Origin: an uncultured Rhizobiaceae bacterium
Lineage (GTDB): Bacteria > Pseudomonadota > Alphaproteobacteria > Rhizobiales > Rhizobiaceae
Direction of reading: 5' to 3'
DNA length: 64,000 nucleotides
NCBI GenBank assembly: GCA_951813045.1
Contig: CATOTF010000002.1
Span: 1,488,001 to 1,552,000, forward strand
The translations under genes were made by a program, and so were the position numbers. Positions 17,348-27,002 of the stretch are shown here, piece by piece (position 1 is the first letter of the stretch; every line of letters starts with the position of its first letter). The notes beneath the pieces were generated by a model. That model did not search any database. It was given only the letters and a program-made list of their open reading frames with translations, and had not been told where the DNA came from.

Positions 17348-18668
17348 ATTCAGTCCGCTTTCTTCGTGGTAAGGCCCCGCACAAATTTCAAAACGAACAG
17401 GGCGGTTGCAAGAATAACCAATGTCGCGAACAGGGTGGCAATCCGATCTTGCAAGAACCACTCCGGCGCATGAACCGCCCAACGGCGGGGCACTGACATC
17501 GCACCAGAAACGAGGAACATCAGTGTGAACCCTGCCCCACCTGCCAGATACGTCCACAATGCTGCCTTATCCAATGACCCGAATGACTCTTGACGTCCTT
17601 CGTTAATCAACCACGCCATAAAACCAAAGCTCATGGCGACTTCACCGAGGATCAGGTAAATGTGGAAGTGACCAGGCACCCATTGGGTGTTGTGCATGAC
17701 TTTGTTGACAGCGATCATACCGTCGATAATCGCCGGCGCAGATCCTACAGACCACCCAGCGACACCCAAGACCAACAGGCCGGACGCAAGGTCCCACTGC
17801 AGTTTTGACCCGCGCAGATAGACACATAGGGAAAATGCCGTGACCGCTAAAAGCGGTATGCCGGACAGGTAGGACACAATCTGTCCCATCACCAGCATCC
17901 AAGCGGGCATCACCACGTCCTGCAACATGTGGTGCGGATAAACGGCCTCACGAACAGCAGCACCGCTAGCCAGGCAATGGCGAACACGCGCGTCGTTTTC
18001 CATGAACGGCCTGTATATTCCGGAATAATCTCATATACCGCAATGACCGCCATGTAGATGCTGGCGTTTACCAACACATGGCCAAAGAAAAAGATCATGT
18101 TCTTGGCGAGTAACGCATCGACCGCGAAGTCGGGCGCATAGAGGTGTACGATGCTGCTAAGCGCAACGGCGGCACCAACGACAATACCGATTGTGTTGAA
18201 AATGATAGTCGCCATTGCCGCAATCACTGAAGGAGGCGGTGCGTCGGCTTGCTCCCCTTTCCCGGTGATCAACGGCCAAGCCAAAGCGCCCGATATGCCG
18301 CCATATTTCGCAATGAGTTTTCTACCAATTTCCAGATAAAGTAGAAGAAAACCTATACCAATCGATAGATAACCAAGGAGGAACGAAGCCGCAGCGCCTG
18401 CTTCCCACAAACCACCGGAAATCGCGGGAAGTGGAAACAGGAATGTCCATGCACCGGCAAACCCGCCGATAAATATGCCACCAAGGATAAGCACCACTCC
18501 GAGCAGGAACAGCCCCAGGAACACCCAATAGACGGTCAGCAGCAGTTCAACATGCCGACCAATGAAATACCAAAGTATCACCGCTCCGGACAACACCGCA
18601 GTTCCCACCATGCCAGCACCATGGGCCGTTAGGATTTGGTAGAACAGCGTGGAATCGAGTTCTATTAA

Positions 18669-19833
18669 TACCAACGGCATTAATTTTCGACCGTTCTGAC
18701 ATGGGCCCAATCTCTCATTCCGATTGACGTTATGATTTTCGGTGTGTCGATGAGCGCGTTCCATGCGTCGCAGGCGGCATCAAGGATGGCGGTGTAGTCT
18801 TTGAAAACGCGGTTTGAGAGATAGTTTGACCTCAGATATTGCCAGATGTTCTCGACCGGGTTCAGTTCAGGTGACTTCGAAGGTAGCAGAATGATGGTGA
18901 TATTCTTTGGTACGACCAGTTTGCCGGTGCTGTGCCAACTTGCGCGATCCATCAGGATCACGGCATGGGCCTTGCGGGTCACGTATTTGCTGATCTCATC
19001 GAGATGCAATTGCATTGCTTGTGTGTTGGCTTTGGGCAGTACCAAGGCCGCGCCCGTGCCACGCTTTGGGCAGATCGCACCGAACAGATAGGCATTGTCG
19101 TAGCGCTGGTCGGCGGGCAGCCGGGGACGGGTTCCTTTCCTCGCCCAGAGGCGAACCTGACCGTTCTTTTGCCCGATGCGCGCTTCGTCCTGGAACCAGA
19201 TCTCCACCGGCGTTCTCTGCGGCAGATCAGCTATGTGGGCTGCGAGCGTGTCGGGGAAGTTTTTTTGAACGCTTCGATCACACGTCCATCCTGCTCAGGG
19301 TGTTGTGGACGACCGGAGATGTTGGAGAAGCCCAGTTGTGCCAGATAATCCGACATCACCCGCTCGGAGCATTTGATACCGAACTGTTCCTCAATAACGC
19401 GTACCAGATCAATGCGTCGCCAACGAACCACGCCATCCACTTCCCGGTCCGGCCCGGTTTCGACAATCAGCGACAGTTCCTGCATCTGCTTATCACTCAG
19501 CAGGCGCGGTCGCCCTGCACCCTTGGCATTGGTCAGACCGTCCGGACCCAGTTCATTGAAACGATGGACCCAGTCACGCAACGTTTGACGATCCATCCCG
19601 CCAATCCGAGCCGCCTCCGTGCGGTTCATGCCGTCATAGACTGCGGCAAGCGCAAGCAGCCGGCGTATCTGTCGGTTGTCACTGCATTCCTTGGTCGTCC
19701 GGCGCAGGCTGGCGGCATCAAAGTCCGTCCGAAGTGGCACTGATGATCCCATAGCAAATCTCCTTTGCCACAAGGAATCAGATCAAACTCGATTTGGGAA
19801 TCCCTACAGAGTCAGAAAATAATGCCGTTGGTA
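18669..19833 (-). mobile_element. IS630-family insertion sequence, copy 1
   Basis: The 1165-bp element has ends TACCAACGGCATTA and TAATGCCGTTGGTA. It is flanked by a 3-bp duplication TAA (18666-18668 and 19834-19836, plus strand). Its two transposase frames are identical to those of copy 2 at 53725-54889, which lies in the opposite orientation. It interrupts the norS-like gene. Confidence 0.93.
18680..19752 (-). CDS. IS630-family transposase (orfA/orfB, -1 frameshift), copy 1
   Basis: orfA (from ATG 19752, AAGGAG upstream) carries the DNA-binding half with a Hin/paired-type helix-turn-helix (ARIGGMDRQTLRDWVHRF). It ends SPTRSQPT. orfB (stop at 18680) carries the DDE catalytic half: WFQDEARIG, VILMDRASWHS and NPVENIWQ. 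The frames join by a -1 slip on a run of seven A just before the orfA stop, giving the fused F-K-K-N-F-P-D-T-L reading. Programmed frameshifting of this sort is known in IS families. The large open frame on the opposite strand (plus strand in this copy) is a shadow. Confidence 0.92.
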
Positions 19834-19968
19834 TAATTCCCCCTGCGCGGCTCTCATAATCAAGCCGAAAATCATCATCAACAGAAAGACGACACCGGCG
19901 ATTAACATCCCCAGTTTAGCAGCGGTTGAGTGTGGTTGAAATTCTTGAGTAGCCATTTTCAAACCCTC

Positions 19969-20469
19969 CTATTGCTCGCCAACGGTGAATTCCGTCGTCA
20001 TATCGTGATGGGCAAGCCCGCAGTATTCCATGCAGATAACTCTGTACTCACCGGCTTTGGAAAAGACGTATTCGACTTTATTGACGTATCCGGGGATAGC
20101 CTGGGCCTGGAACAACAGGCGGCCAGTTTCATCCACCACACCCAACCCGTGCGTTACATCTTCCGTATGAACATTGAAAACAACAGGCTTACCCAACGGC
20201 AGCTCTTCGTTGTCGATATCCCATGACCATTGGGCGCCAGTTGCATTGACGACTATCGCTTCACTTTCATCGGAAACCGCGTGAGGCCAGCTCCACAGCG
20301 AGGCCGTGGTAATTACGATACCGGCGATAAGCATGCCCCATATCAACTTACCCCGACGATCATTCGGGTCGACAGCATCTTCACCATCAACAGCTTTGAT
20401 TGTCGCCACAAAGAAATACGCAATGACAGCCATAAATATGAGGCTGACCATTAAAACCCAGATTTGCAT
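19969..20469 (-). CDS. Heme-copper oxidase subunit II with CuA site (norY-like)
   Basis: The 166-residue protein has an N-terminal membrane helix (MQIWVLMVSLIFMAVIAYFF), a second hydrophobic stretch (LIWGMLIAGIVITTASLWSW) and a periplasmic cupredoxin domain. That domain has a complete CuA site: His in VTHG, then CMEYCGLAHHDM (Cys, Glu, Cys, His, Met). It should accept electrons from cytochrome c for the adjacent catalytic subunit. It is first in the operon norY-norS-sco-orf1-fnt, 12 bases before norS. It appears intact even though its partner is broken. Confidence 0.88.
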   Translation of the reverse strand: MQIWVLMVSLIFMAVIAYFFVATIKAVDGEDAVDPNDRRGKLIWGMLIAGIVITTASLWSWPHAVSDESEAIVVNATGAQWSWDIDNEELPLGKPVVFNVHTEDVTHGLGVVDETGRLLFQAQAIPGYVNKVEYVFSKAGEYRVICMEYCGLAHHDMTTEFTVGEQ

Positions 20470-20591
20470 TATTGCCCCCGCACAAGCGTAACGAATTGTT
20501 TAAATTCAGAATCAGAGCCTATTTGTAGAAAATCGGCCATGCAAATCACTTCTTAGAGTACCCCTCAACTTACCCCCTTTCTATTCAAAGC

Positions 20592-20619
20592 AAAAAAGCC
20601 CCAGTGTTTCCACCGAGGC
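20592..20619 (-). terminator. Rho-independent terminator after rplA
   Basis: On the minus strand GCCTCGGTG, GAAA and CACTGGGGC form a stem (20598-20619) followed by six T. It resembles the terminator after rplL with only two base changes. It ends the secE-nusG-rplK-rplA unit and insulates it from the accessory block. Confidence 0.88.
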
Positions 20620-20652
20620 TTATCGTTCAGTTTTGCTGAATCTTATATTTAA

Positions 20653-21354
20653 TTAGCTCGCAGGCATGACCGATGTTGGATCAACCTTGACACCCGGGCC
20701 CATGGTTGAAGAGATCGCAACGCGCTTCACATAAGCGCCTTTAGCGCCTGACGGCTTGGCTTTAGCAACGGCTTCGACGAGCGCGCGAATGTTTTCTTCG
20801 ATTGCTTGTTCAGTGAAGCTCGCTTTGCCGATCCCTGCGTGAATTACGCCGGCTTTTTCGACACGGAACTCAACGGAACCTCCCTTGGCGTCTTTAACGG
20901 CCTGAGTAACGTCAGGTGTTACAGTACCAACGCGGGGGTTAGGCATCAGGCCGCGGGGGCCAAGCACCTTACCAAGACGACCAACGAGGCCCATCATATC
21001 TGGTGTTGCAATGATACGGTCAAACGGGATGTCGCCACCCTGAATGCGCTCCATCAAGTCTTCTGCACCAACAGTATCCGCTCCCGCAGCCGTGGCTTCT
21101 TCAGCCTTGGCGTCGCGTGCAAATACAGCCACATTCATGGTTTTACCCGTACCATTTGGCATAGTCACCACACCGCGAACCATCTGGTCCGCGTGGCGTG
21201 GATCAACACCCAGGTTCATAGCGATTTCAACGGTTTCATCAAATTTGGATTTAGCTCCATTTTTGACGATGCCAACTGCTTCTGTGATGCCGTACAGCTT
21301 TTTACGGTCGATACCCTCACGGGCAGCTGTCATTCTTTTACCTTGCTTTGCCAT
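20653..21354 (-). CDS. rplA: 50S ribosomal protein L1
   Basis: The 233-residue L1 stalk protein binds 23S rRNA and represses its own operon. Hallmarks include [20 protein letters not shown], the central [15 protein letters not shown] and the C-terminal [20 protein letters not shown]. The length is normal for alphaproteobacteria. It starts a few bases after rplK. In most bacteria rplJ follows within a few hundred bases; here a terminator and 16 kb of accessory genes intervene. Confidence 0.98.
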   Translation of the reverse strand: MAKQGKRMTAAREGIDRKKLYGITEAVGIVKNGAKSKFDETVEIAMNLGVDPRHADQMVRGVVTMPNGTGKTMNVAVFARDAKAEEATAAGADTVGAEDLMERIQGGDIPFDRIIATPDMMGLVGRLGKVLGPRGLMPNPRVGTVTPDVTQAVKDAKGGSVEFRVEKAGVIHAGIGKASFTEQAIEENIRALVEAVAKAKPSGAKGAYVKRVAISSTMGPGVKVDPTSVMPAS

Positions 21355-21358
21355 ATCC

Positions 21359-21787
21359 TTAGCCCTTTACTTCCAGGCCCATTGAACGGGCAGAACCTTC
21401 GATAATCAGCATTGCCTGATCAATATCGTTGGCGTTGAGATCTTTCATTTTCACTTCGGCGATTTCTTTCACCTGAGCGCGGGTCACAGAACCGGCAATC
21501 GAACGACCGGGTTCGTTGGAACCGGATTTCAGATTTGCAGCTTTTTTCAAAAGGAACGACGCAGGAGGCGTCTTCATCTTGAACGTGAATGACTTGTCCT
21601 GGAAAATCGTGATGGTAACAGGCACAGGTGCACCTTTTTCCATTTCCTGTGAAGCGGCATTAAACGCTTTACAGAATTCCATGATGTTCAAACCGCGTTG
21701 ACCGAGTGCCGGTCCGATAGGTGGAGATGGCGATGCGCTGCCAGCGGGGACCTGAAGTTTCAGGTACCCATCAATTTTCTTGGCCAT
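21359..21787 (-). CDS. rplK: 50S ribosomal protein L11
   Basis: The 142-residue protein is part of the GTPase-associated centre and is needed for stringent-response activation. It shows [20 protein letters not shown] at the N-terminus, [20 protein letters not shown] and the C-terminal [14 protein letters not shown]. It lies upstream of rplA with only a few bases between them, and 141 bases after nusG. Confidence 0.98.
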   Translation of the reverse strand: MAKKIDGYLKLQVPAGSASPSPPIGPALGQRGLNIMEFCKAFNAASQEMEKGAPVPVTITIFQDKSFTFKMKTPPASFLLKKAANLKSGSNEPGRSIAGSVTRAQVKEIAEVKMKDLNANDIDQAMLIIEGSARSMGLEVKG

Positions 21788-21928
21788 TATATATGCCTTT
21801 GTTTTTGCTCATGAAGAATATCCCCAGGAGCTGTTTCACTCTGTCGACTGGAGCCGACGTTCAAAGACCTGCGTGGTGCGGATTTGAAGATCGGCCAGAT
21901 CCCCTCTCCTTCCACACAGATTTAACGG

Positions 21929-22459
21929 TCAGACCTTTTCCACCTGACCATATTCCAGATCAACAGGCGTTGCGCGCCCGAAGATCGATACTTCAACTTT
22001 GAGGCGGGCGCGTTCCTCGTCCACCTCTTCAACCGTACCGGAGAAGGAGGCAAACGGGCCATCAGACACACGAACGTTCTCACCAACCTCGAACATAACA
22101 GACGGTTTGGGACGATCCACACCCTCTTGCACCTGATTGAGAATGCGGTCGGCTTCTTTATCTGTAATCGGCAACGGTTTGTTGTCCGTTCCCAGAAAAC
22201 CGGTCACCTTCGGCGTATTCTTGATCAGGTGATATGCTTCGTCTGTCATGTTCATGTGAGCAAGAACATAGCCGGGGAAAAACTTCCGCTCAGCATCAAC
22301 TTTCTTGCCCTTACGGACCTCAACAACCTTCTCAACCGGAACGAGAATCTGATCAAACAGATGCTCAAGCCCCTTTTGACGAATGGATTCCTGAATCGAA
22401 GTCACGACTTTCTGCTCGAAATTCGAGTAAGCGTGAATGATGTACCACCGCATTGCCAT
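21929..22459 (-). CDS. nusG: Transcription termination/antitermination factor NusG
   Basis: The 176-residue protein has the NGN domain (MRWYIIHAYSNFEQKV, FFPGYVLAHMNM) that binds the RNA polymerase clamp. The C-terminal KOW domain (FEVGENVRVSDGPFASFSGT) contacts Rho or S10. ATG 22453 (MRWY) is an equally plausible start. It sits between secE and rplK in the conserved order. Confidence 0.97.
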   Translation of the reverse strand: MAMRWYIIHAYSNFEQKVVTSIQESIRQKGLEHLFDQILVPVEKVVEVRKGKKVDAERKFFPGYVLAHMNMTDEAYHLIKNTPKVTGFLGTDNKPLPITDKEADRILNQVQEGVDRPKPSVMFEVGENVRVSDGPFASFSGTVEEVDEERARLKVEVSIFGRATPVDLEYGQVEKV

Positions 22460-22487
22460 GGAATTGCCGCACTCCGTAAATGAATAA

Positions 22488-22679
22488 TTAGCCGAAAAGG
22501 AACCCTGTGCCGTAGCTCAGGCCTTGGTCGACGATAAAGAAAAACACTGCCGTGATAAAAACCAGGATCAATGTCATGATCGTTGTGACAACAGTCTCGC
22601 GACGGGTGGGCCACACAACTTTTGATACTTCGGCACGAACCTGCTGAAGGAACGTGAATGGATTCGTTTTTGAAGCCAA
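22488..22679 (-). CDS. secE: Preprotein translocase subunit SecE
   Basis: The protein is a single-span SecE of 63 residues, counted from a TTG start at 22679 preceded by GAGGAAA. It has the conserved amphipathic segment VRAEVSKVVWPTRRE followed by the membrane helix TIMTLILVFITAVFFFIVDQ. The longer reading from 22715 lacks support. It is the first gene of secE-nusG-rplK-rplA. No tRNA-Trp gene is visible immediately upstream. Confidence 0.92.
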   Translation of the reverse strand: MASKTNPFTFLQQVRAEVSKVVWPTRRETVVTTIMTLILVFITAVFFFIVDQGLSYGTGFLFG

Positions 22680-22862
22680 TTTATTTTCCTCGCAGAAAGC
22701 GGCACTAAATCGCACAGCTTCCTGTTTTCAAACAACAATTGGGCGCGCCCAGCACATTTCCGCTCAACGCACCTTGATTAAGTGAGCTTTATCTATTGCA
22801 CACACCGCCCAAGTGCAAGGGATCATAGTGATTTTCTAGGACAAAACCTGCCTTCACAGGTA

Positions 22863-23579
22863 TTATGGCTCAAGCTCGACAGTACTGGAAAAATACACCA
22901 GTGATTGCCGCAACGCCTGGGTAGTCGGCGTCCATACACCGAGTTTCACACCCGCATTGCGAAGGACATTGTTGACCCATTGGTTGCATGGATTGAAGAT
23001 GTTGAATCCACCCACACCTATATAAAACGCGTCTGGCTCACCAATACTCGCACTCGGCAGATATTCCGGTTGCCTATTATCTTGCCGGGCGAAGCTTTCA
23101 TCAATCGCAGTCAGCAATTTATCATATTGTTCATCGCCCAGATTCAACTCGATGACGTCCTCTGCGACCTCTACCTCTCCAATGGCGACCACTCGCATAA
23201 CTGACGTATCTCCGGATACCGCCTTGAATACGGCTTTGACAGCGATGTCAGAATAAGAACCGGCGGTAGTGTAAAATGCATTGGAACCCCAACCAAACGT
23301 CAGGTGTCGAAGATCAGGATGTTTCAGAGGCAAGTCAGATCCCTGCAGGAAGGAAAAACGTTCCAATATCCTTGGGCTGGCCGGTAACACAAAATCTGCA
23401 TGCAAAAGGCTGGTGACCAGATAGATCTTATGTTTGCTCTCCTCCACTTTTACCGAAGCCACATCCGCCCCTATACGGGCCGTCACAAGTGCTGTTCCCA
23501 AATATCCAAGCACCAATACAATGAAAAAGGCGACCAAAGCCGCAATGCTCCTGATCGCCCTATCGATAAATAACTTCAA
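22863..23579 (-). CDS. DUF2459 / TIGR02117-family membrane-anchored protein
   Basis: The 238-residue protein has an N-terminal membrane helix (IAALVAFFIVLVLGYLGTAL). It shows features of the DUF2459 family: HKIYLVTSLLHADFVLP, LTFGWGSNAFYTTAG and FNPCNQWVNNVLRNAGVKLG. The conserved His in LLHADF and Asn-Trp in CNQWVN suggest a hydrolase-like site, but the function is unknown. It stands between secE and the aap operon on the minus strand, ending near the aapP-side cluster start. Confidence 0.75.
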   Translation of the reverse strand: MKLFIDRAIRSIAALVAFFIVLVLGYLGTALVTARIGADVASVKVEESKHKIYLVTSLLHADFVLPASPRILERFSFLQGSDLPLKHPDLRHLTFGWGSNAFYTTAGSYSDIAVKAVFKAVSGDTSVMRVVAIGEVEVAEDVIELNLGDEQYDKLLTAIDESFARQDNRQPEYLPSASIGEPDAFYIGVGGFNIFNPCNQWVNNVLRNAGVKLGVWTPTTQALRQSLVYFSSTVELEP

Positions 23580-23589
23580 GAAATCACAC

Positions 23590-24363
23590 TTAGTGCATAA
23601 TTTGACTCAGGAATTCCTTGGTACGCTCGTGTTGTGGATTATCGAAGAATTCAACTGGTTCGTTCTGCTCAACGATTTGCCCGGCATCCATAAAGACAAC
23701 ACGGTTGGCCACCTGGCGGGCAAAGCCCATTTCGTGTGTCACACAAATCATGGTCATACCCTCTTCCGCCAGAGAAACCATTGTGTCCAGAACTTCCTTG
23801 ATCATCTCCGGATCAAGCGCAGAGGTTGGCTCATCAAACAACATGATACGCGGGTTCATGCACAGCGAACGGGCAATCGCCACGCGCTGCTGCTGGCCAC
23901 CTGAAAGCTGGCCGGGGAACTTGTTCGCCTGCTCTGGGATTTTAACGCGCTCAAGATAACGCATTGCAATTTCTTCCGCATCTTTTTGCGGCATTTTACG
24001 AACCCAGATCGGGGCCAGCGTGCAGTTTTCCAAGATGGTCAAATGTGGAAACAGGTTGAAGTGCTGAAACACCATGCCAACTTCGCGGCGCACTTCATCG
24101 ATCTTTTTCAAGTCGCTTGTTAGCTCAATCCCATCAACGATGATTTGTCCGCGCTGGTGTTCTTCCAACCGGTTAATGCAACGGATCATGGTTGATTTAC
24201 CGGAACCTGACGGGCCGGCAACGACGATACGTTCCCCTTCCATTACTTTCAGATTGATATCCTTAAGCACGTGGAAGTCGCCATACCACTTGTTCATACT
24301 GTTAATTTCAATTGCGACCTCGGTATCCGAGATATGCAGTTCTTTTGCAGCAGCTTGTGACAT
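23590..24363 (-). CDS. aapP: General L-amino acid ABC transporter ATPase
   Basis: The 257-residue ABC ATPase has Walker [11 protein letters not shown]-loop [11 protein letters not shown], signature LSGGQQQR, Walker [13 protein letters not shown] and the H-loop THEM. It belongs to the polar amino-acid (PAAT) family and powers uptake of many L-amino acids in rhizobia. The start is ATG 24363; the upstream extension is not coding. It is last in aapJ-aapQ-aapM-aapP. Confidence 0.95.
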   Translation of the reverse strand: MSQAAAKELHISDTEVAIEINSMNKWYGDFHVLKDINLKVMEGERIVVAGPSGSGKSTMIRCINRLEEHQRGQIIVDGIELTSDLKKIDEVRREVGMVFQHFNLFPHLTILENCTLAPIWVRKMPQKDAEEIAMRYLERVKIPEQANKFPGQLSGGQQQRVAIARSLCMNPRIMLFDEPTSALDPEMIKEVLDTMVSLAEEGMTMICVTHEMGFARQVANRVVFMDAGQIVEQNEPVEFFDNPQHERTKEFLSQIMH

Positions 24364-24367
24364 GGAT

Positions 24368-25657
24368 TTAGTTCCTGTGACCGGTGTCGAGCTTACGCTC
24401 GAAATACATTGAATAGCGAGACATGGCGAAGCAGAAGACGAAGAATACCAGACCAATAAAGATCGGTAATTCCCAGATAATGCCGTTCCATTCCGATGAA
24501 GATCGAATGGGCTGCATAATCCCGATTGGATCCAATATGCCGATGATAGATACCAGCACAGAATCCTTGAACAGCCCAATGAAGGTGCTCACAATACCGG
24601 GAATTGAAATCTTAAGGGCTTGCGGCAGAACGATCAGTCGCGTTGCCTGCCAATAGTTCAGGCCTAATGCATCTGCAGCCTCGTACTGACCACGAGGAAG
24701 TGCCGCCAAACCACCGCGGATCACCTCAGCCATATAAGCGGAAGCAAACAGCGTCACCATGATAATTACCCGAAGGATCAGGTCAAAAGTGGTTCCCGGC
24801 GGCAGGAAGTAATTCAGCAGAGTTGAAGCCACAAACAATAACGTAATGAGTGGCACACCGCGAATAAACTCAATGAAACCGACACAAATCATTTTGACCG
24901 TCGGCATATCTGACCCACGCCCCAGCGCCAGGACGATACCGATAGGTAGCGATCCAGCGATACCTGAAACGCCAATAACGAATGTAATTAAAAACCCGCC
25001 AAACTTGGCAGACTCAACAGGTTCAAGCCCAATAAATCCAATGGTGTTAGTAAGTCCAGCGCTTAACCAGGACTGGATGAATAACAGCCAAAATATCAGA
25101 AAAACCACACTGGCAATCAGAGATAAAATTGGGCTCAGCGATGCTGCTGCAGTCTTGTAAACGAAATAAGTTCCAACCAGCGCAGCAACGATAAGCAACG
25201 GGCCCCAGATCGCCCCACCCCACAAAAACCAATAGGCGAGAAGCGGAAACGCAGCAGTAAACCAAAGCATTTTACGGGGCAGATTATCGTGCAGTAATGG
25301 CGCGAATGCCACAAACATCATTAAGAACGTCAATATTGGACGCCAATAGTGCTGGCTTGGATAGAACCCAAAGATCAGCTGATTAAAACGGCTGGTTACA
25401 ACCGCAAAACACGCTCCAGTATCAATCTCCCGGCATTCCCTGATCGAATCCGCAAAAAATACTGAATTGAGCACCAACCAAGGTACCAGATAATATAAAA
25501 TCCCGGCGACCACAGCCAAAAACACAACCGTTAAGATCGTATCGCGCGGTGTCGAAAACAGGTTGGATTGCATCCAGGCGATCGCGCCTTTGGTATTAAC
25601 GGGCGCAGCCTGTTCTGGCAGCATCTCGGTTGCGACAAATGCGATTTTATTGGTCAT
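24368..25657 (-). CDS. aapM: General L-amino acid ABC transporter permease AapM
   Basis: The 429-residue membrane protein has the long N-terminal extension typical of AapM and a C-terminal HisM-type permease core. The EAA loop reads [20 protein letters not shown], and the permease ends [20 protein letters not shown]-like helices near the C-terminus. It pairs with AapQ as the heterodimeric channel. Its start lies one base past the aapQ stop. Confidence 0.95.
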   Translation of the reverse strand: MTNKIAFVATEMLPEQAAPVNTKGAIAWMQSNLFSTPRDTILTVVFLAVVAGILYYLVPWLVLNSVFFADSIRECREIDTGACFAVVTSRFNQLIFGFYPSQHYWRPILTFLMMFVAFAPLLHDNLPRKMLWFTAAFPLLAYWFLWGGAIWGPLLIVAALVGTYFVYKTAAASLSPILSLIASVVFLIFWLLFIQSWLSAGLTNTIGFIGLEPVESAKFGGFLITFVIGVSGIAGSLPIGIVLALGRGSDMPTVKMICVGFIEFIRGVPLITLLFVASTLLNYFLPPGTTFDLILRVIIMVTLFASAYMAEVIRGGLAALPRGQYEAADALGLNYWQATRLIVLPQALKISIPGIVSTFIGLFKDSVLVSIIGILDPIGIMQPIRSSSEWNGIIWELPIFIGLVFFVFCFAMSRYSMYFERKLDTGHRN

Positions 25658-25658
25658 A

Positions 25659-26861
25659 TCAACGCTCCTTCAATGCGACGGAGTTATTGTAAACGTTCAT
25701 CACACCCGAAATGAGGAGCGAGACTGTAAGATAAAATGCCATGAGTAAAAGAAGGCATTCCATCTCCCTGCCGGTCTGATTCAGCGTGATACCACCCAGT
25801 GTCCCCGTCACATCCATATAACCAACAGCAATCGCCAGTGATGAGTTTTTGGTCAGATTGAGATATTGCGAGATCAACGGCGGAATAATAATTCGTAGAG
25901 CCTGAGGCAAAACTACAAGGTTCATCGTTCTGCTTGGTGGCAGTCCAAGTGAAGATGAAGCTTCAGTTTGTCCATGGCTGATCGCCTGAATTCCGGCACG
26001 AACGTTTTCTGCAATAAAAGCTCCCGTATAAAGTGAAAGCGCCAACCAAAGAGCCATGAAGCTATTGCGTACGAACAAGCCACCTTGATAGTTAAAGCCC
26101 TTCAACTCGGGAATATCTAAACCGACAGGCATTCCCAACAGGAAATACATCAGGAACGTTGGCACCAGCAGAATGCCGAGGCGTATCCAGAAAACCGGCA
26201 AAATTTCTCCGGTCGCCTTTTGTCTTGCATCCGCCCATCGGCCAAAGAACCAGGCGCCAATAATCGACGCAACAAAGATGATAGCCAGGATACCGCTACC
26301 GCTTTCGAAAACCGGAGCAGGAAAATAAAAACCACGGTTAGTGGGCACAAATCCACCACCTAATAAAGGTGCAGCCTGTCTGGGAGCTGGAAGCAAAGCG
26401 GAAAACGCTGAACTTACCAATAGTATCCAAAGCAAGACAGGGACGTTGCGAAAACCTTCGATGTATATCGTCATCAAACGCGACACCAGCCAGTTTTTCG
26501 AGAGCCTCGCGACGCCGACTGCAACCCCAACAATGGTTGCAAAAATACAGCCAAGAAATGCTAGAACCAATGTATTGAGAATTCCTACAACCGCCGCTTT
26601 CCAATGGGGTGAGCGGGATGAGTACTCTATCAATTTCTGGTTGATGTCATAGGACGCGGGTTGCCAGAGGAAATCAATGGAAAAGGTTTTCCCAAGCGCC
26701 TCAAAATTCTCAATCACATTGTTCACAAGCCATGCCACGGCGAGCATGAACAACATCATGGTAACAACTTGAATTGTATAGGAACGATAACGCTTATCGT
26801 AAATTAGTTGGCTTATGCGAAACGGTTCGGCTTCGTCTGCGAAATCTGCTGCAACGGTCAT
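25659..26861 (-). CDS. aapQ: General L-amino acid ABC transporter permease AapQ
   Basis: The 400-residue permease has about eight membrane helices and the coupling-loop motif ISHGQTEASSSLGLPPSRTM. The first helix follows RYRSYTIQVVTMMLFMLAVA. Its length and order (aapJ, Q, M, P) match the rhizobial Aap system. A hairpin separates it from aapJ, probably adjusting the ratio of binding protein to permease. Confidence 0.95.
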   Translation of the reverse strand: MTVAADFADEAEPFRISQLIYDKRYRSYTIQVVTMMLFMLAVAWLVNNVIENFEALGKTFSIDFLWQPASYDINQKLIEYSSRSPHWKAAVVGILNTLVLAFLGCIFATIVGVAVGVARLSKNWLVSRLMTIYIEGFRNVPVLLWILLVSSAFSALLPAPRQAAPLLGGGFVPTNRGFYFPAPVFESGSGILAIIFVASIIGAWFFGRWADARQKATGEILPVFWIRLGILLVPTFLMYFLLGMPVGLDIPELKGFNYQGGLFVRNSFMALWLALSLYTGAFIAENVRAGIQAISHGQTEASSSLGLPPSRTMNLVVLPQALRIIIPPLISQYLNLTKNSSLAIAVGYMDVTGTLGGITLNQTGREMECLLLLMAFYLTVSLLISGVMNVYNNSVALKER

Positions 26862-26963
26862 TAAGCAATGCGCCTGTCGTCGTTAGAAATTTCTAATTTG
26901 CTGATGATGTCAAACCTTTGAGGGACAGTCATCACGAGCAATGAATAGTTCTTAGGTAATAAA

Positions 26964-26989
26964 GGCGATGTCCGAAACCGGACACCGCC
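26964..26989 (-). terminator. Hairpin between aapJ and aapQ (attenuator or mRNA stabiliser)
   Basis: On the minus strand GGCGGTGTCCG and CGGACATCGCC pair fully (one G-U), with a four-base loop. There is only a weak T-rich tail. The position right after the binding-protein gene is typical for partial termination or 3'-end protection that yields excess periplasmic protein. Confidence 0.7.
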
Positions 26990-27002
26990 TCTTAATATTT
27001 AC

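Larger units (their letters stand above)
17350..19956 (-). pseudogene. Heme-copper oxidase catalytic subunit, probable sNOR-type (norS), broken by IS630 and a frameshift
   Basis: The gene starts at ATG 19956 (AGGAGGG upstream) as MATQEFQPHSTAAKLGM. It is interrupted after residue 40 by IS630 (18669-19833) and resumes IELDSTLFYQILTAHGAGMV. Removing the IS with one copy of its 3-bp duplication gives a continuous frame (AAQGELIELDST). A second lesion, a frameshift at 17941-17955, separates the next frame from YPHHMLQDVVMPAW. Heme and copper ligands are visible: AHGAGM, FFGHVLVN (first CuB His), PHH (CuB pair) and WVPGHFHIYLILG. The Tyr expected five residues after the first CuB His in oxygen reductases is Asn (GHVLVN), a feature linked to NO reductases of the sNOR group. 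The gene is now non-functional as read. Confidence 0.8.

Noticed and set aside
19015-19743. Long plus-strand open frame (242 codons) antisense to the IS630 transposase, and its twin at 53815-54543
   Set aside because: It mirrors the GC-rich third positions of the real transposase genes on the other strand. The transposase has clear HTH and DDE motifs; the antisense frame has none.
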